Shown here one piece after another: positions 7,868 through 16,829 of a stretch of DNA of 64,000 nucleotides. A program made the translations under genes and the position numbers. Numbering within the stretch: the first letter of the stretch is position 1; each line of letters begins with the position of its first letter. The stretch covers positions 1 to 64,000 of the forward strand of contig MPCU01000010.1 of the NCBI GenBank assembly GCA_001874305.1. The letters run 5' to 3'. The DNA comes from Bacteriovorax sp. MedPE-SWde. GTDB lineage: Bacteria > Bdellovibrionota > Bacteriovoracia > Bacteriovoracales > Bacteriovoracaceae. The notes below the pieces were generated by a model. That model ran no database searches. It saw nothing but the letters and a program-made list of their open reading frames with translations, and was not told where the DNA came from.

Positions 7868-8632
7868 ATGATAGTTAAAATAGTTGGCGGACACGGTGGT
7901 GTCTCTCCTGGCTTTAGGGCCACTTCATATTTAGTTGATGGAAAATTACTTATTGATGCTGGATCTGTTGCCAGTGGTATTCCAATAGCTGAGCAAGCGC
8001 TAATTGATAATATATTAATCTCACATTCACATCTTGACCATATATCAGATCTTGCATTCTTGGCCGACAATTGTTTTGGAATGAGAGGAAAGCCCTTTGA
8101 TATTTGGACTAATAATGAAGTTAAAGACAATGTGATGAAGCATTTATTAAATGATGCGATCTGGCCTGACTTTACAAAACTCCCTAGTGAAAAAGACCCA
8201 ACACTACAGTTTAACCTTTTCGAAGCAGAAGAGGTTAAGCAAATTGGTGACTATAAAGTTACAGCTGTTAAAGTTAATCACTACGCAGGTTCTTTAGGTT
8301 TTATTATTGAGAAGGATGGGGCCTCTGTGGTTTTCACGCAAGACACAGGACCAACGGATAGAATTTGGGAACTAGCTAAAGAACAAAAGAATCTCAAGGG
8401 AATTTTCTGTGAGGTAAGCTTTCCAAATAGTATGACCCAAATTGCAATTGACTCTCGTCATCACACACCAGCAACGATGAGAGAAGAGCTAAAGAAAATG
8501 CCTCAAGAAGTTCCTGTTTTCTTAGGGCATCTCAAACCGAACTTTCAAGCGCAACTATATCAAGAGATTGCGCAGTTAAATGAATCAAGAATAACAATAC
8601 TAGGTTCTGATAATTCTAATTTTGTTTTCTAA
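7868..8632 (+). CDS. Metallo-beta-lactamase-fold hydrolase, class II cyclic-nucleotide phosphodiesterase-like
   Basis: The 254 aa product has the zinc-binding motif ILISHSHLDHISDLAFL near residue 55. A second ligand lies in FTQDTGPTDRIWELA near 157, and later histidines in DSRHHTPA and FLGHLKP. The layout (TSYLVDGKLLIDAG..., HSHLDH, DTGPTD, EVSFPN) resembles class II 3',5'-cyclic-nucleotide phosphodiesterases (PDE1/CpdP) more than RNase Z. The substrate is therefore perhaps cAMP, though this is not certain. The GAGAAAGGGAAG ribosome-binding site precedes the ATG. It probably shares a transcript with the HD-GYP gene. Confidence 0.7.
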   Translation: MIVKIVGGHGGVSPGFRATSYLVDGKLLIDAGSVASGIPIAEQALIDNILISHSHLDHISDLAFLADNCFGMRGKPFDIWTNNEVKDNVMKHLLNDAIWPDFTKLPSEKDPTLQFNLFEAEEVKQIGDYKVTAVKVNHYAGSLGFIIEKDGASVVFTQDTGPTDRIWELAKEQKNLKGIFCEVSFPNSMTQIAIDSRHHTPATMREELKKMPQEVPVFLGHLKPNFQAQLYQEIAQLNESRITILGSDNSNFVF

Positions 8633-8635
8633 ACC

Positions 8636-10435
8636 TTAACCTTCAAGTAAGATTGGAATATCTGGTATTTTGATTTGCTGTTGAGGTGATTGCGGTGGTG
8701 CAGGTGGTATAACTGGCATCCTAAAGTTATCTCTCTTCTTAGAAGACATACACTTTGAACCTGAACATATATCTATATACGTTTTGATTTCTTTTCCTGT
8801 TTTTGATCTGTACGGCTTCCACTGCTTTTTAGTATCTTCTTCATCCTTATCTTTACACTGAATATATACGTTAAATCCCTTTTTTAGACCTCTCTTGAAT
8901 TTGTGAGAGTTATCCGCGACAGTTTTACAACCTTTCGCCTTTTTCTGGTACTTTTCAAAAGAGCAAGTGCTATAGCGACAAGTTTCTTCTGTCTTCATTG
9001 TTAATTTGTAATGAGTATCAGAAGGCTCTTTTGTGAGCTCTATATCAAACTCCATATCATCATCTTTCTTGTCGTCATCATTGGTCGGTACGACATCAGG
9101 CTTAGTTTTAGGTTTTGGTTTTACTTGTTGAGGTACATTAACTGGTACCTTAGATGGGTGACCAATACAGTTTTCTAAATTCATTTCTCTAGAGTCTTGT
9201 TGACTCCCTTGAAAGTTGAGATCGAGATCTGCATTTATACGGTTATCATGGTCAAGCTTAATTGTTTTAGGAATATTATCTTGGCCATCAAACTCTATAG
9301 TTTGTCTAAAACCAAACTCTGCCTTCTTTTCGGTGTTCTGAATTGGAAGAGACTTATCTCCGGCCTTAAATGACCAATGGGACTTATTGATACCTTCGAA
9401 GTTAGTTAATCGCGCATCGATAGTAAGTCTGTATTTTCCGTCTAGTTCCTCTATCTCACAATTTACATTTGCTTTCGCTCCTGCAACATGAAGGAATACA
9501 TTTTGTATTTCAGGATTCTTACTTTGAAGGGCCATAAGGATATCTTCAAAGTCGCTAAATTTATTATCGATGAGGTTTGTTGCGGCACATGCAGCGTTAT
9601 CTGCATCGAGAAGAGACTTTAGTTCTTCCTGACACTTTTCATCGAGTTGTTTTATCAATGTTGGTATCTGACCTGCAATTTCTTTTGCAAAAAGATCTTT
9701 GAATTCTTTTACTGTATCTGTCGAAGCGGCCTTCATTGTTTTTTCATCATTTTCAGGAAATGCTCTTTCTGGAAAATGCTTCTTCATTTGTGAAAGAGTA
9801 AAGTCTAGTAGAGTAGGGTTTCCTTTATTATCAGTTTTAAGAGCTTTTCTTAAAAAGAATAAATCAACAGTGTTAATGTGGTACTCTTTTTGTTTTGGAA
9901 ACATGACATATGAAGGTCCAGCGAGTGCTCTATTTAACATTTGTTCTGTAAGCTTTTCTTGAGGAAACTTTTCTTTTTCTGCTTTGTCCATTGCGGCCGC
10001 AGTAAGTTCAATTTGTTGCATTGGTGTTATAGGATTTTTAATTGATTCAGCGATTAAGGCCTTTACTTCATCTTCACTCATTTTAGAGTAATCAATTTTC
10101 TCTTCTTGTAATCCAAGTTGACCTTGAAGGTAGAGAAACATAGCGCCTTTTACTTCTTTGTTATACGGAGCATAGTATCTTTCAAGATCCTTTTCTAATT
10201 TTTGTACATAAGCTTTATCGGCCTTATAATTTTGTTGAACTTTATAAAAAGTAAGAGAAGACTTAATTAGGGCGACTTCGGCCCTCTTTCGTACTAGTGC
10301 TTGAAAGTTTTCTGAATTGGATAGGTTTTCATTTAGAGAGTTCTTTAACAATCCAATTAACTGTTGGTCGCAGTTATTCGCGCTTGAATAACTGAAAACA
10401 AATATAAATGTAATAAGCAGTTTAATAATTTGCAT
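8636..10435 (-). CDS. Secreted protein of unknown function with proline-rich tail
   Basis: The product is 599 aa with a signal peptide (MQIIKLLITFIFVFSYSSANNC). The first 300 residues are charged and mostly helical in composition. A middle beta-like region (NVNCEIEELDGKYRLTIDARL...) is followed by a low-complexity linker of Lys/Pro and Asp at about 430-460. A second Cys-containing module at 475-570 (EETCRYSTCSFEKYQKKAKGC) follows, and the end is Pro/Gln-rich. Cysteine spacing suggests disulfides in the periplasm or outside the cell. I do not recognise a family. It converges on the phosphodiesterase gene three bases away and diverges from folC. Confidence 0.7.
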   Translation of the reverse strand: MQIIKLLITFIFVFSYSSANNCDQQLIGLLKNSLNENLSNSENFQALVRKRAEVALIKSSLTFYKVQQNYKADKAYVQKLEKDLERYYAPYNKEVKGAMFLYLQGQLGLQEEKIDYSKMSEDEVKALIAESIKNPITPMQQIELTAAAMDKAEKEKFPQEKLTEQMLNRALAGPSYVMFPKQKEYHINTVDLFFLRKALKTDNKGNPTLLDFTLSQMKKHFPERAFPENDEKTMKAASTDTVKEFKDLFAKEIAGQIPTLIKQLDEKCQEELKSLLDADNAACAATNLIDNKFSDFEDILMALQSKNPEIQNVFLHVAGAKANVNCEIEELDGKYRLTIDARLTNFEGINKSHWSFKAGDKSLPIQNTEKKAEFGFRQTIEFDGQDNIPKTIKLDHDNRINADLDLNFQGSQQDSREMNLENCIGHPSKVPVNVPQQVKPKPKTKPDVVPTNDDDKKDDDMEFDIELTKEPSDTHYKLTMKTEETCRYSTCSFEKYQKKAKGCKTVADNSHKFKRGLKKGFNVYIQCKDKDEEDTKKQWKPYRSKTGKEIKTYIDICSGSKCMSSKKRDNFRMPVIPPAPPQSPQQQIKIPDIPILLEG

Positions 10436-10503
10436 TATACATATCTCTCCGTTAAATTTTATCGGCAGATAGCGTTCTTTAGTTGATTAAAACAGTAGGA
10501 AAT

Positions 10504-11718
10504 GTGAAGAATATATATAAAATTAATAAGTTATACGATCAGATTAAAGAAGAAAAGTTGATGGCTGACTTAATTTCACTGGCAGGAAAAGAAGGCTTTA
10601 GGCCTCGATTAGAGCATTTAAAGGACTTGCTTAGTGCTGAAATCTCTAAAATTGAGTCTAGTGGATGTGAAGTTGTTGTTATCGCTGGAACTAACGGTAA
10701 AGGTGAAGCTGCACATGGACTAAAGTACCTTCTTGAAGAGTCTGGTAGTTCTGTCTCATTGTGGAGTAGTCCTCACGTTTTAACTATCTTAGAGCGCTTG
10801 TACATTAATGGTCACTATTTAAGCTATGAGAGACTAGAAGGCCTTTTTAATCAAGATAAGAGCACTATTAGTGAGGAGGGTCTTTCGTTCTATGAAATGC
10901 TCTTTTATATTTTCTTAAAAGAGTGTGCGAATGACATTTCTGACTTCATCATACTTGAAGTTGGTCTTGGTGGTCGTTTTGATGGAGTTAACGTTTTTAA
11001 TAACCCGTTAACTGCAATTACCTCAATTTCTTTGGATCATACTCAAATCTTAGGAAATACCTTAAAAAAGATATTATTTGAGAAGTATGGGGTTACCAGA
11101 AATGGGGGAAGACTCATATCTAGTGTTGAACAAAAACATTTAAATGAGACTCTTACCACTTGGTGCGAGCGAGATAGCATCTCATTAGATATATTAAAAT
11201 TTAAAAATAATGAAAACTACTCTCAGCGAAATCAGAGAATGTCTTTAGAGCTATTTAAAGAGTTAACGGGTGAGTGCTTTAATGGAGAGTTGCGTTGGCC
11301 ATTGACGAAGGGACGCAGAGAAAGGGTGACATTTCATAATAGAGATTTTATCTTTATAGGTGCACATAATTTGGATGGGCATCGAAAGATGCTGCAGATG
11401 ATCAAGGATGAAGACGAAGCGTCAAAAGATGACGTATTGGTGCTAAGTTTTTCAACAGGTAGAGAAGATCAAATTAAATCAATTTTAGATCTTTATCAGA
11501 CTTATCCTTGTTTATTTACTTCAAAATATCTTACTGCTTTTTCAGGAGAAAGATCTATCTGTAGTGATGATCTAAAAAGTTACTTGAAAGAAGGTTATGA
11601 TTTTTTAGAAGATTGGAATTACTTATTAAATGACCAATATAAGAATAAGAAAATATACATTACTGGATCCTACTTCTTCATTAGTGAAGTTCAAAAATAT
11701 TTCAATATGTTTACTTAG
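10504..11718 (+). CDS. folC: Folylpolyglutamate synthase / dihydrofolate synthase (FolC)
   Basis: FolC is a Mur-ligase-fold ATP-dependent enzyme that adds glutamate to dihydropteroate and folates. Visible motifs: P-loop VIAGTNGKGE (usually GTNGKGS), WSSPHVLTILERLYING, ILEVGLGGRFDGVN, SISLDHTQILGNTL and the C-terminal FIGAHNLDGH. About 404 aa from a GTG with TAGGAA upstream; the TTG at 10483 and ATG at 10561 are alternatives. The Ser-to-Glu change at the end of the P-loop is unusual and may affect ATP binding. Its 3' end overlaps the start of lptD, and a PabA-like amidotransferase lies two genes on, hinting at folate synthesis. Confidence 0.85.
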   Translation: MKNIYKINKLYDQIKEEKLMADLISLAGKEGFRPRLEHLKDLLSAEISKIESSGCEVVVIAGTNGKGEAAHGLKYLLEESGSSVSLWSSPHVLTILERLYINGHYLSYERLEGLFNQDKSTISEEGLSFYEMLFYIFLKECANDISDFIILEVGLGGRFDGVNVFNNPLTAITSISLDHTQILGNTLKKILFEKYGVTRNGGRLISSVEQKHLNETLTTWCERDSISLDILKFKNNENYSQRNQRMSLELFKELTGECFNGELRWPLTKGRRERVTFHNRDFIFIGAHNLDGHRKMLQMIKDEDEASKDDVLVLSFSTGREDQIKSILDLYQTYPCLFTSKYLTAFSGERSICSDDLKSYLKEGYDFLEDWNYLLNDQYKNKKIYITGSYFFISEVQKYFNMFT

Positions 11719-14077
11719 TATTTACTTACTTTCATTTCAAGTAATCGCCAAAGAAACTTTCTCATTTGGCGCCAATAATGATGTTCAAATTTTATCGGAT
11801 AAGGCCTTTAGAAAAAGTTCTGAAAACTCTTATGAAGCCCATGGAAACGTTATCATTAAACTTAAGAATGATTCAATCTATGGAGAGAAGGCTTCTCTTT
11901 CTTTTGAGACTGGACAAGGTCGAGTTTGGGGAAATGTTAGGTACGTTGGAGCGGAGTTTACTCTTTATGGTACAGAGATAAGTTATCAGCTAAAAAACGA
12001 AAACCTAACAATTGAAAATGCGAAACTTGTTGATGAAAACTTTGTAATTCTTGGAAAGAAAATACAGCGATTCGAAAATGGAAACTTTGAAGCGATTGAT
12101 GCCGAATACTCTACTTGTAAAGATTGTCCTGAGTCTTGGAGTATTCAAGGGAGTGAAGTTCGAGTAATCCCTAATGAATATATTTATATGAAGCATGCCT
12201 TTGTAAAAATTAAAGGCGTTATTGTTGTCTATATCCCATATATAGTTCTACCTATAAAAAAGGACAGAGAGTCTGGGCTTCTCTTTCCAAAGTTAGGTTT
12301 TGATCTTGAAAAAGGCTTCTATTTTCAACAACCTTATTTTTGGGCAATCAATAAGAGCTCCGACCTCACTCTTTCTCCAACTTCTTACGGCCAGCGTGCA
12401 GTAGGTACAGAGTGGGAATATAGAAAGGCCATAAATAATGATTCTGACTTTTCATTATTTAATATGCAGAGTTTGGATAGAATCTGGAAACCTGGAAAGC
12501 TGAATGAGGACTTGAATTCTCAACGAGACTTGAGACAGTTCTATGATTTCCAATATTTCTATAAACCAAATAATATGCGCTCATTATATTCTCGTGGAAA
12601 ATATCTTTCTGATTTAGATATCCTTAGTGACTATAATACTTACCTTGAAAGTAGATTATTAGATAATGAACATGGATATATGGCCGGAGTGCAAGAGGTT
12701 TTTCCTAACTTCTATATTGCTGCAGAAGGAAACTTTCAAAATAACAGTTTCCATTCGAATCCAAAAGGCTTTGACCATTCCTATGTTCAGTCTTTAGGCC
12801 AAATTGAACTTGCCCATACTCCTGTTAACTTTATTCAATCTAGCGGACCCATATCGAAGATCTCCCTTTGGCAGAGTTTAAAGTTTGACTACTTTAAACA
12901 GAACCACGTTGAAGAATCTGAAAATATTAGAAATATCCAAAGAGCAGATTATACACCAACAGTTGATATACATTTTAGACCCTTTGGTCCACTTAACTTA
13001 AAGACGCAACTGCAACTTGATTATCAGCATTATAATATTCCCCATGAGGTTGTTGGCACTCAGTCTGCCAGAAAATATGGAAAATCGATCAAATCTTCAC
13101 TATGGTTTGAAGTTGAAAAGATTTTTGGTCACCCTTATATTGAACAAGTTAAAACGCCTCCTGTTATAGAAGAGACAAGTTCAAGTCATTTAATCTCAGA
13201 TGTTCCAAATATAAAGAAAGAAACCAAGACACAGGAAGTTATTCATAGTTCATATAAGCATCTTTTAAAGTATGGGATAAATCACTCATTCTATGAAGCG
13301 CAAGAGATTAGTGGAAATAAGAAGCTGCAAGACCAGTTTCTAAAAGATAGTACAGAAGGGCGTTTTGATACTAGAGATACTGTCAAAGGACGAGATCAGA
13401 ATATTTTTGATGTTGCCACGAGAACAGATCTTCCTGAATCGAATACTCTTGAATTTGCGATTGGAAATTCTCTACTAAAGAAAAGTCCTAGAGCTAATAT
13501 GAAACCTTTTGAAAATTTTAAATATCAAATGGATAACTTTGATTATTCTAAGATTGCATATTTTGATATTTCTCAAGGTCTACTTCTCGACACTGATGAT
13601 GGAACTAGAGAACTTGAGTTTGAAGAAAGGCTTACGAGACTCTATACAAATTTTGGACTTTCATTTGGTAACTTCAGTATCTCTGGTTCAGAGTATTATT
13701 TCCATCAGACTGATGAGCATATTACTTCATTAGGAATTGATCATAACTTAAAGTATTTTCTCTATAGTATTGACTATGTATATGACTCTTTCTCTGCGCA
13801 ACGAAGGTATACAACACTCGACTTTAAGTTCTTCTTTTCTGATTTTTTTGAAATGAGGATGGGGCATTATTTTGATTTTGAAAAGGATAGAGTTTATGAG
13901 TCTTACTTAGGAGGTTTATATATTCCTAAGAATAACTGTTGGAAACTTGATGTTGAGTATCGTCAAAAAGACCAAATTAGAAATGGCTCATTAACTAAAG
14001 ACCAGATATTTGGATTTAACTTTCTTCTAAATTACAATAGTAAGGGGTTTAATTCGGTCTTAGGACTTAAGCTTTAA
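11684..14077 (+). CDS. lptD: LPS-assembly protein LptD
   Basis: LptD is the outer-membrane barrel that, with LptE, inserts lipopolysaccharide into the outer leaflet. About 797 aa from a GTG that gives a proper signal peptide (VKFKNISICLLSIYLLSFQVIA); the track's start at 11630 puts a charged leader in front. Residues about 30-170 form the OstA/LptA-like jellyroll (SYEAHGNVIIKLKNDSIYGEKA). The conserved bridge to the barrel follows (YSTCKDCPESWSI..., then VYIPYIVLPIKKDRESGLLFP). The barrel occupies the rest and ends in a short hydrophobic strand (LGLKL). Two cysteines in CKDC could take part in the usual disulfides. Its stop overlaps the next start by one base. Confidence 0.9.
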   Translation: MKFKNISICLLSIYLLSFQVIAKETFSFGANNDVQILSDKAFRKSSENSYEAHGNVIIKLKNDSIYGEKASLSFETGQGRVWGNVRYVGAEFTLYGTEISYQLKNENLTIENAKLVDENFVILGKKIQRFENGNFEAIDAEYSTCKDCPESWSIQGSEVRVIPNEYIYMKHAFVKIKGVIVVYIPYIVLPIKKDRESGLLFPKLGFDLEKGFYFQQPYFWAINKSSDLTLSPTSYGQRAVGTEWEYRKAINNDSDFSLFNMQSLDRIWKPGKLNEDLNSQRDLRQFYDFQYFYKPNNMRSLYSRGKYLSDLDILSDYNTYLESRLLDNEHGYMAGVQEVFPNFYIAAEGNFQNNSFHSNPKGFDHSYVQSLGQIELAHTPVNFIQSSGPISKISLWQSLKFDYFKQNHVEESENIRNIQRADYTPTVDIHFRPFGPLNLKTQLQLDYQHYNIPHEVVGTQSARKYGKSIKSSLWFEVEKIFGHPYIEQVKTPPVIEETSSSHLISDVPNIKKETKTQEVIHSSYKHLLKYGINHSFYEAQEISGNKKLQDQFLKDSTEGRFDTRDTVKGRDQNIFDVATRTDLPESNTLEFAIGNSLLKKSPRANMKPFENFKYQMDNFDYSKIAYFDISQGLLLDTDDGTRELEFEERLTRLYTNFGLSFGNFSISGSEYYFHQTDEHITSLGIDHNLKYFLYSIDYVYDSFSAQRRYTTLDFKFFFSDFFEMRMGHYFDFEKDRVYESYLGGLYIPKNNCWKLDVEYRQKDQIRNGSLTKDQIFGFNFLLNYNSKGFNSVLGLKL

Positions 14078-14694
14078 TGATTCACTTCATAGACTTTGAT
14101 GATAGTTTCAATTTAAATATTGTAGAAAATCTTCGAAGAATTTCCCATTGTGAAGTTACACACTTTAGTTTACTTGATTCACTGTACTCGAAAATAAAGG
14201 CTAAGGACGTAATCTGTTTTGGTCCAGGCCCTGGCCATGTTGATGATTATAAAGAGATAAACAGGACAGTATCTAAACTAGCTTTAAGAGACGATATTTT
14301 TCTTATGGGGATCTGTCTTGGTCATCAGATTTTACTAAAGACTGGCTTCGAAGCTGTTGTAAAGAAAAGTCCAAGGCCTATGCATGGACGAACAATAAAG
14401 CTGGTATATGACGGAAACCGTCAAGATTTAAAGAAGCTTCATGCACAAGTAGTTCAAAGGTATAATTCTTGGTGTGTTGAAATTTCTAATAAAGATATCA
14501 ATATATTAGAGGATACATTGACTGATTCCTTAGGAGAGTTGGCGCTTGTTTCTATTCCTAATCGATTCTTAACTATGCAGTTTCATCCTGAATCTGTTGG
14601 AACATCTTGCCCTGATATTTTTTTTCAACCAGTAGCAGCATTTTTAAGATACTCTATATATGATGGAAATAATCAAGCTAAGCGGAATTTATGA
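14077..14694 (+). CDS. Class I glutamine amidotransferase, TrpG/PabA-like
   Basis: The 205 aa product has the TrpG/PabA fold. It begins FIDFDDSFNLNIVENLRR, then has CFGPGPGHV. The nucleophile elbow is GICLGHQ (Cys near residue 87), and the His/Glu pair lies in MQFHPESVGT. All three triad residues are present, so it should release ammonia from glutamine. Partner synthases are anthranilate synthase TrpE or aminodeoxychorismate synthase PabB; neither is visible here. Nearby folC slightly favours a PabA-type role. It overlaps the lptD stop and the next gene (35 bases), so it belongs to a coupled operon. Confidence 0.8.
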   Translation: MIHFIDFDDSFNLNIVENLRRISHCEVTHFSLLDSLYSKIKAKDVICFGPGPGHVDDYKEINRTVSKLALRDDIFLMGICLGHQILLKTGFEAVVKKSPRPMHGRTIKLVYDGNRQDLKKLHAQVVQRYNSWCVEISNKDINILEDTLTDSLGELALVSIPNRFLTMQFHPESVGTSCPDIFFQPVAAFLRYSIYDGNNQAKRNL

Positions 14695-15316
14695 CAAACG
14701 AACTTTAAAAATGGCCCAAGAAATTGGTGTTAAGTTCTTTGAATTTGATTTTCGCCCCCGCAGTTTTAATTTCGTTCAACAGTATGTATTAGAAGAAGTT
14801 TTAGAGTCTGTTACGAGTAGTGATGATATCGTTTCACTACATTTTCAAAATGAAGCTAACTTCGTGGTTGATAATATTTTGAATAGCTTCAAAGACATTG
14901 CTATTAAGCCTCAGCTTGTTTTTTCGGATACTCAGTCACCTGTTTACTATGATTCTTTTAAACGTCCATATATGTGGCATCATTCGCCGGACGCTGATCT
15001 TAAGGCCGTATTAAAATCTAAGTATAATATGGGTATAATTCTTAGTTATGGATACTTAGAAGACCTTCACCGTCTAGGTACGCTACAGAGCTTCATTACT
15101 AATCTCTATGTTCAACTAAAGGAAGTTGGAGGGTTAAACAAAACAATTGGCCTTAAGATCGATTGGGACAGTAACCTCGCTCCAAGTATTTTTGAGTTAG
15201 TTGACTTTGACTTTCTTGATTTACCTATAAATGACAAAGTAGAAGTGTGCTATAGAAATGTAGATTCAACTAAGCTTCGAAGAAATATAGAAATTCTCAA
15301 GAATCTTGCTTGCTAA
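14660..15316 (+). CDS. TrpF-like TIM-barrel protein lacking the catalytic cysteine
   Basis: The product is 218 aa. Its first 40 residues (IIKLSGIYDKRTLKMAQEIG, then FFEFDFRPRSFNFV) follow the pattern of phosphoribosylanthranilate isomerase, KICGI....A..A...G....GF.F.P.S.R. Here the catalytic Cys of KICG is Ser. The rest diverges strongly, although beta-alpha alternation continues to the end. It sits after a TrpG/PabA-like amidotransferase, which would fit a tryptophan-operon relic. Activity is doubtful and the family assignment is tentative. The start ATG lies within the amidotransferase gene. Confidence 0.45.
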   Translation: MMEIIKLSGIYDKRTLKMAQEIGVKFFEFDFRPRSFNFVQQYVLEEVLESVTSSDDIVSLHFQNEANFVVDNILNSFKDIAIKPQLVFSDTQSPVYYDSFKRPYMWHHSPDADLKAVLKSKYNMGIILSYGYLEDLHRLGTLQSFITNLYVQLKEVGGLNKTIGLKIDWDSNLAPSIFELVDFDFLDLPINDKVEVCYRNVDSTKLRRNIEILKNLAC

Positions 15317-15344
15317 AGCAGTAGAATAATCCTAAAAATTCCAT

Positions 15345-16106
15345 ATGAAAATTCTTATAAGTAATGATGATGGTATATATGCACCGGGTATTAATATTTT
15401 GCATGAGGCACTTTGTGACATTGCAGATGTGACAGTAGTCGCTCCACTGACCGAGAGAAGCGCTACAGGACAAACCTTAACTCTTGATCATCCGATTCGT
15501 GTAGAAGAGATTAAAAAAGGCTTCTACGGTACCACAGGCTATCCAGCTGACTGTACTCTTATGGGAATCATTCATATCCTTGACGAGAAACCAGATCTTG
15601 TTATATCTGGAATAAATCGTGGTGCGAACCTTGGTCAAGATATTTACTATTCTGGTACTGCCGCTGCGGCCAGACAGGGAAGCTTTCATGATGTTCCTTC
15701 AATTGCTGTTAGTACTGTAATTGATGGAAAGTCTCATGACTTTAAAGATATTCACTTTGATACTGCTGCTCAATTTATGAGAAAAATGGTTCTAGATGGT
15801 ACTTATAAGAATATTTCACCACTAACAATGCTAAATATTAATGTTCCAAACCTTGCTGCATGCGATATTGAAGGTGTTAAGGTAACTAAGCTTGGTCAAA
15901 GATTCTACTCTGAAGAAGTTGAAAAAAGGCTAGATTCCAAAAATAGGGAGTATTTCTGGATAGGTGGTAAGTTCCTTGGTCACTCAAAAGAGGCCGGTAC
16001 AGATTGCTATGCTATTGATAACAGGCAAATCTCGATCAATCCACTCAACCTTTTGGGGGATTCAGCCGAAGAATTCTCTAAGTGGACGGAAATATTTGCC
16101 GATTAA
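15345..16106 (+). CDS. surE: 5'/3'-nucleotidase SurE
   Basis: SurE is a metal-dependent phosphatase acting on nucleoside monophosphates and short polyphosphates in stationary phase. The 253 aa product has the full signature: MKILISNDDGIYAPGI (two metal-binding Asps), VVAPLTERSATGQTLT, GTTGYPADCT and DLVISGINRGANLGQDIYYSGTAAAAR. The gene is followed by an NlpD/LytM-type lipoprotein. This order recalls surE-pcm-nlpD-rpoS in enterobacteria but without pcm or rpoS. Confidence 0.95.
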   Translation: MKILISNDDGIYAPGINILHEALCDIADVTVVAPLTERSATGQTLTLDHPIRVEEIKKGFYGTTGYPADCTLMGIIHILDEKPDLVISGINRGANLGQDIYYSGTAAAARQGSFHDVPSIAVSTVIDGKSHDFKDIHFDTAAQFMRKMVLDGTYKNISPLTMLNINVPNLAACDIEGVKVTKLGQRFYSEEVEKRLDSKNREYFWIGGKFLGHSKEAGTDCYAIDNRQISINPLNLLGDSAEEFSKWTEIFAD

Positions 16107-16164
16107 TGGCGTTTCTTAGCTAAGTCTTTAAGAAAGAGACTCCGTCCAAACTTAGGGCGAGAAA

Positions 16165-16821
16165 ATGATCTTCAAAAGATTTCTAGTATTATTTATATTT
16201 TGTTTTATAACATCATGTTCTTCTATGAGAAGTGGACGTTATGTAACGTTAACAAAAAACTATTCTGCTGAAAATTTAGAAAAGTTATTTCATGTTCCGG
16301 CCTGGAAGATTAAAGAGTTTAATAAGGGAAGATCATTTAAAAGAGGAACTCAGATTTTCATTCCTACTAAAGGTGGAGTTGTGGCCTCTCAATATAATGG
16401 TAGAAGTATTGCTAGTGTAAACTATAAGGCGCTTAGATCAGCATCTCGCTTTCTATGGCCAGTACCTTCATCAAAACGTGTCTCTTCAAAGTTTGGACGT
16501 CGCTGGGGTAGAAAGCATGAAGGAATCGATATTGCTGCACGAAGAGGCGCACATATTATAGCAGCGGATGATGGGGTTGTTGTTTATTCTGGTAAAGAGC
16601 TTGGTGGTTATGGAAATATAACTGTCGTGTCACATCCTGATGGCTTTTTTACAGTCTATGCTCACGCAGATAAGAACTATACTAGAAAAGGTCAGAAAGT
16701 TCATAGAGGCCAAGTTATAGCAGCTGTAGGAAGCACTGGTCGCTCAAGTGGGAATCACCTTCACTTTGAAGTGAGAAGAGACTCCCATGCTTTTGATCCT
16801 AAGAAATTCTTTAAGCACTAA
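16165..16821 (+). CDS. M23-family (LytM/NlpD-like) lipoprotein with LysM-like region
   Basis: The product is 218 aa. A lipoprotein signal ends at FITSC (near residue 20). A segment at about 30-70 (YSAENLEKLFHVPAWKIKEFN...GTQIFIP) reads like a LysM peptidoglycan-binding motif. The M23 endopeptidase domain fills the C-terminal half. Its zinc ligands HEGID and HLHFEV and the general-base His in YAHADKN are present, so unlike E. coli NlpD it may be catalytically active. Expected location is the periplasmic face, cutting peptide cross-links or activating amidases. Downstream of surE, probably co-transcribed. Confidence 0.85.
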   Translation: MIFKRFLVLFIFCFITSCSSMRSGRYVTLTKNYSAENLEKLFHVPAWKIKEFNKGRSFKRGTQIFIPTKGGVVASQYNGRSIASVNYKALRSASRFLWPVPSSKRVSSKFGRRWGRKHEGIDIAARRGAHIIAADDGVVVYSGKELGGYGNITVVSHPDGFFTVYAHADKNYTRKGQKVHRGQVIAAVGSTGRSSGNHLHFEVRRDSHAFDPKKFFKH

Positions 16822-16829
16822 GTCTAAGC

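Noticed and set aside
11630-11683. Extended start of lptD
   Set aside because: It places a charged leader before the signal peptide; the GTG at 11684 gives a standard signal sequence.
12005-13733. Short ORFs within lptD (12005-12196 minus, 13509-13733 plus)
   Set aside because: They are out-of-frame shadows fully inside a convincing long gene.
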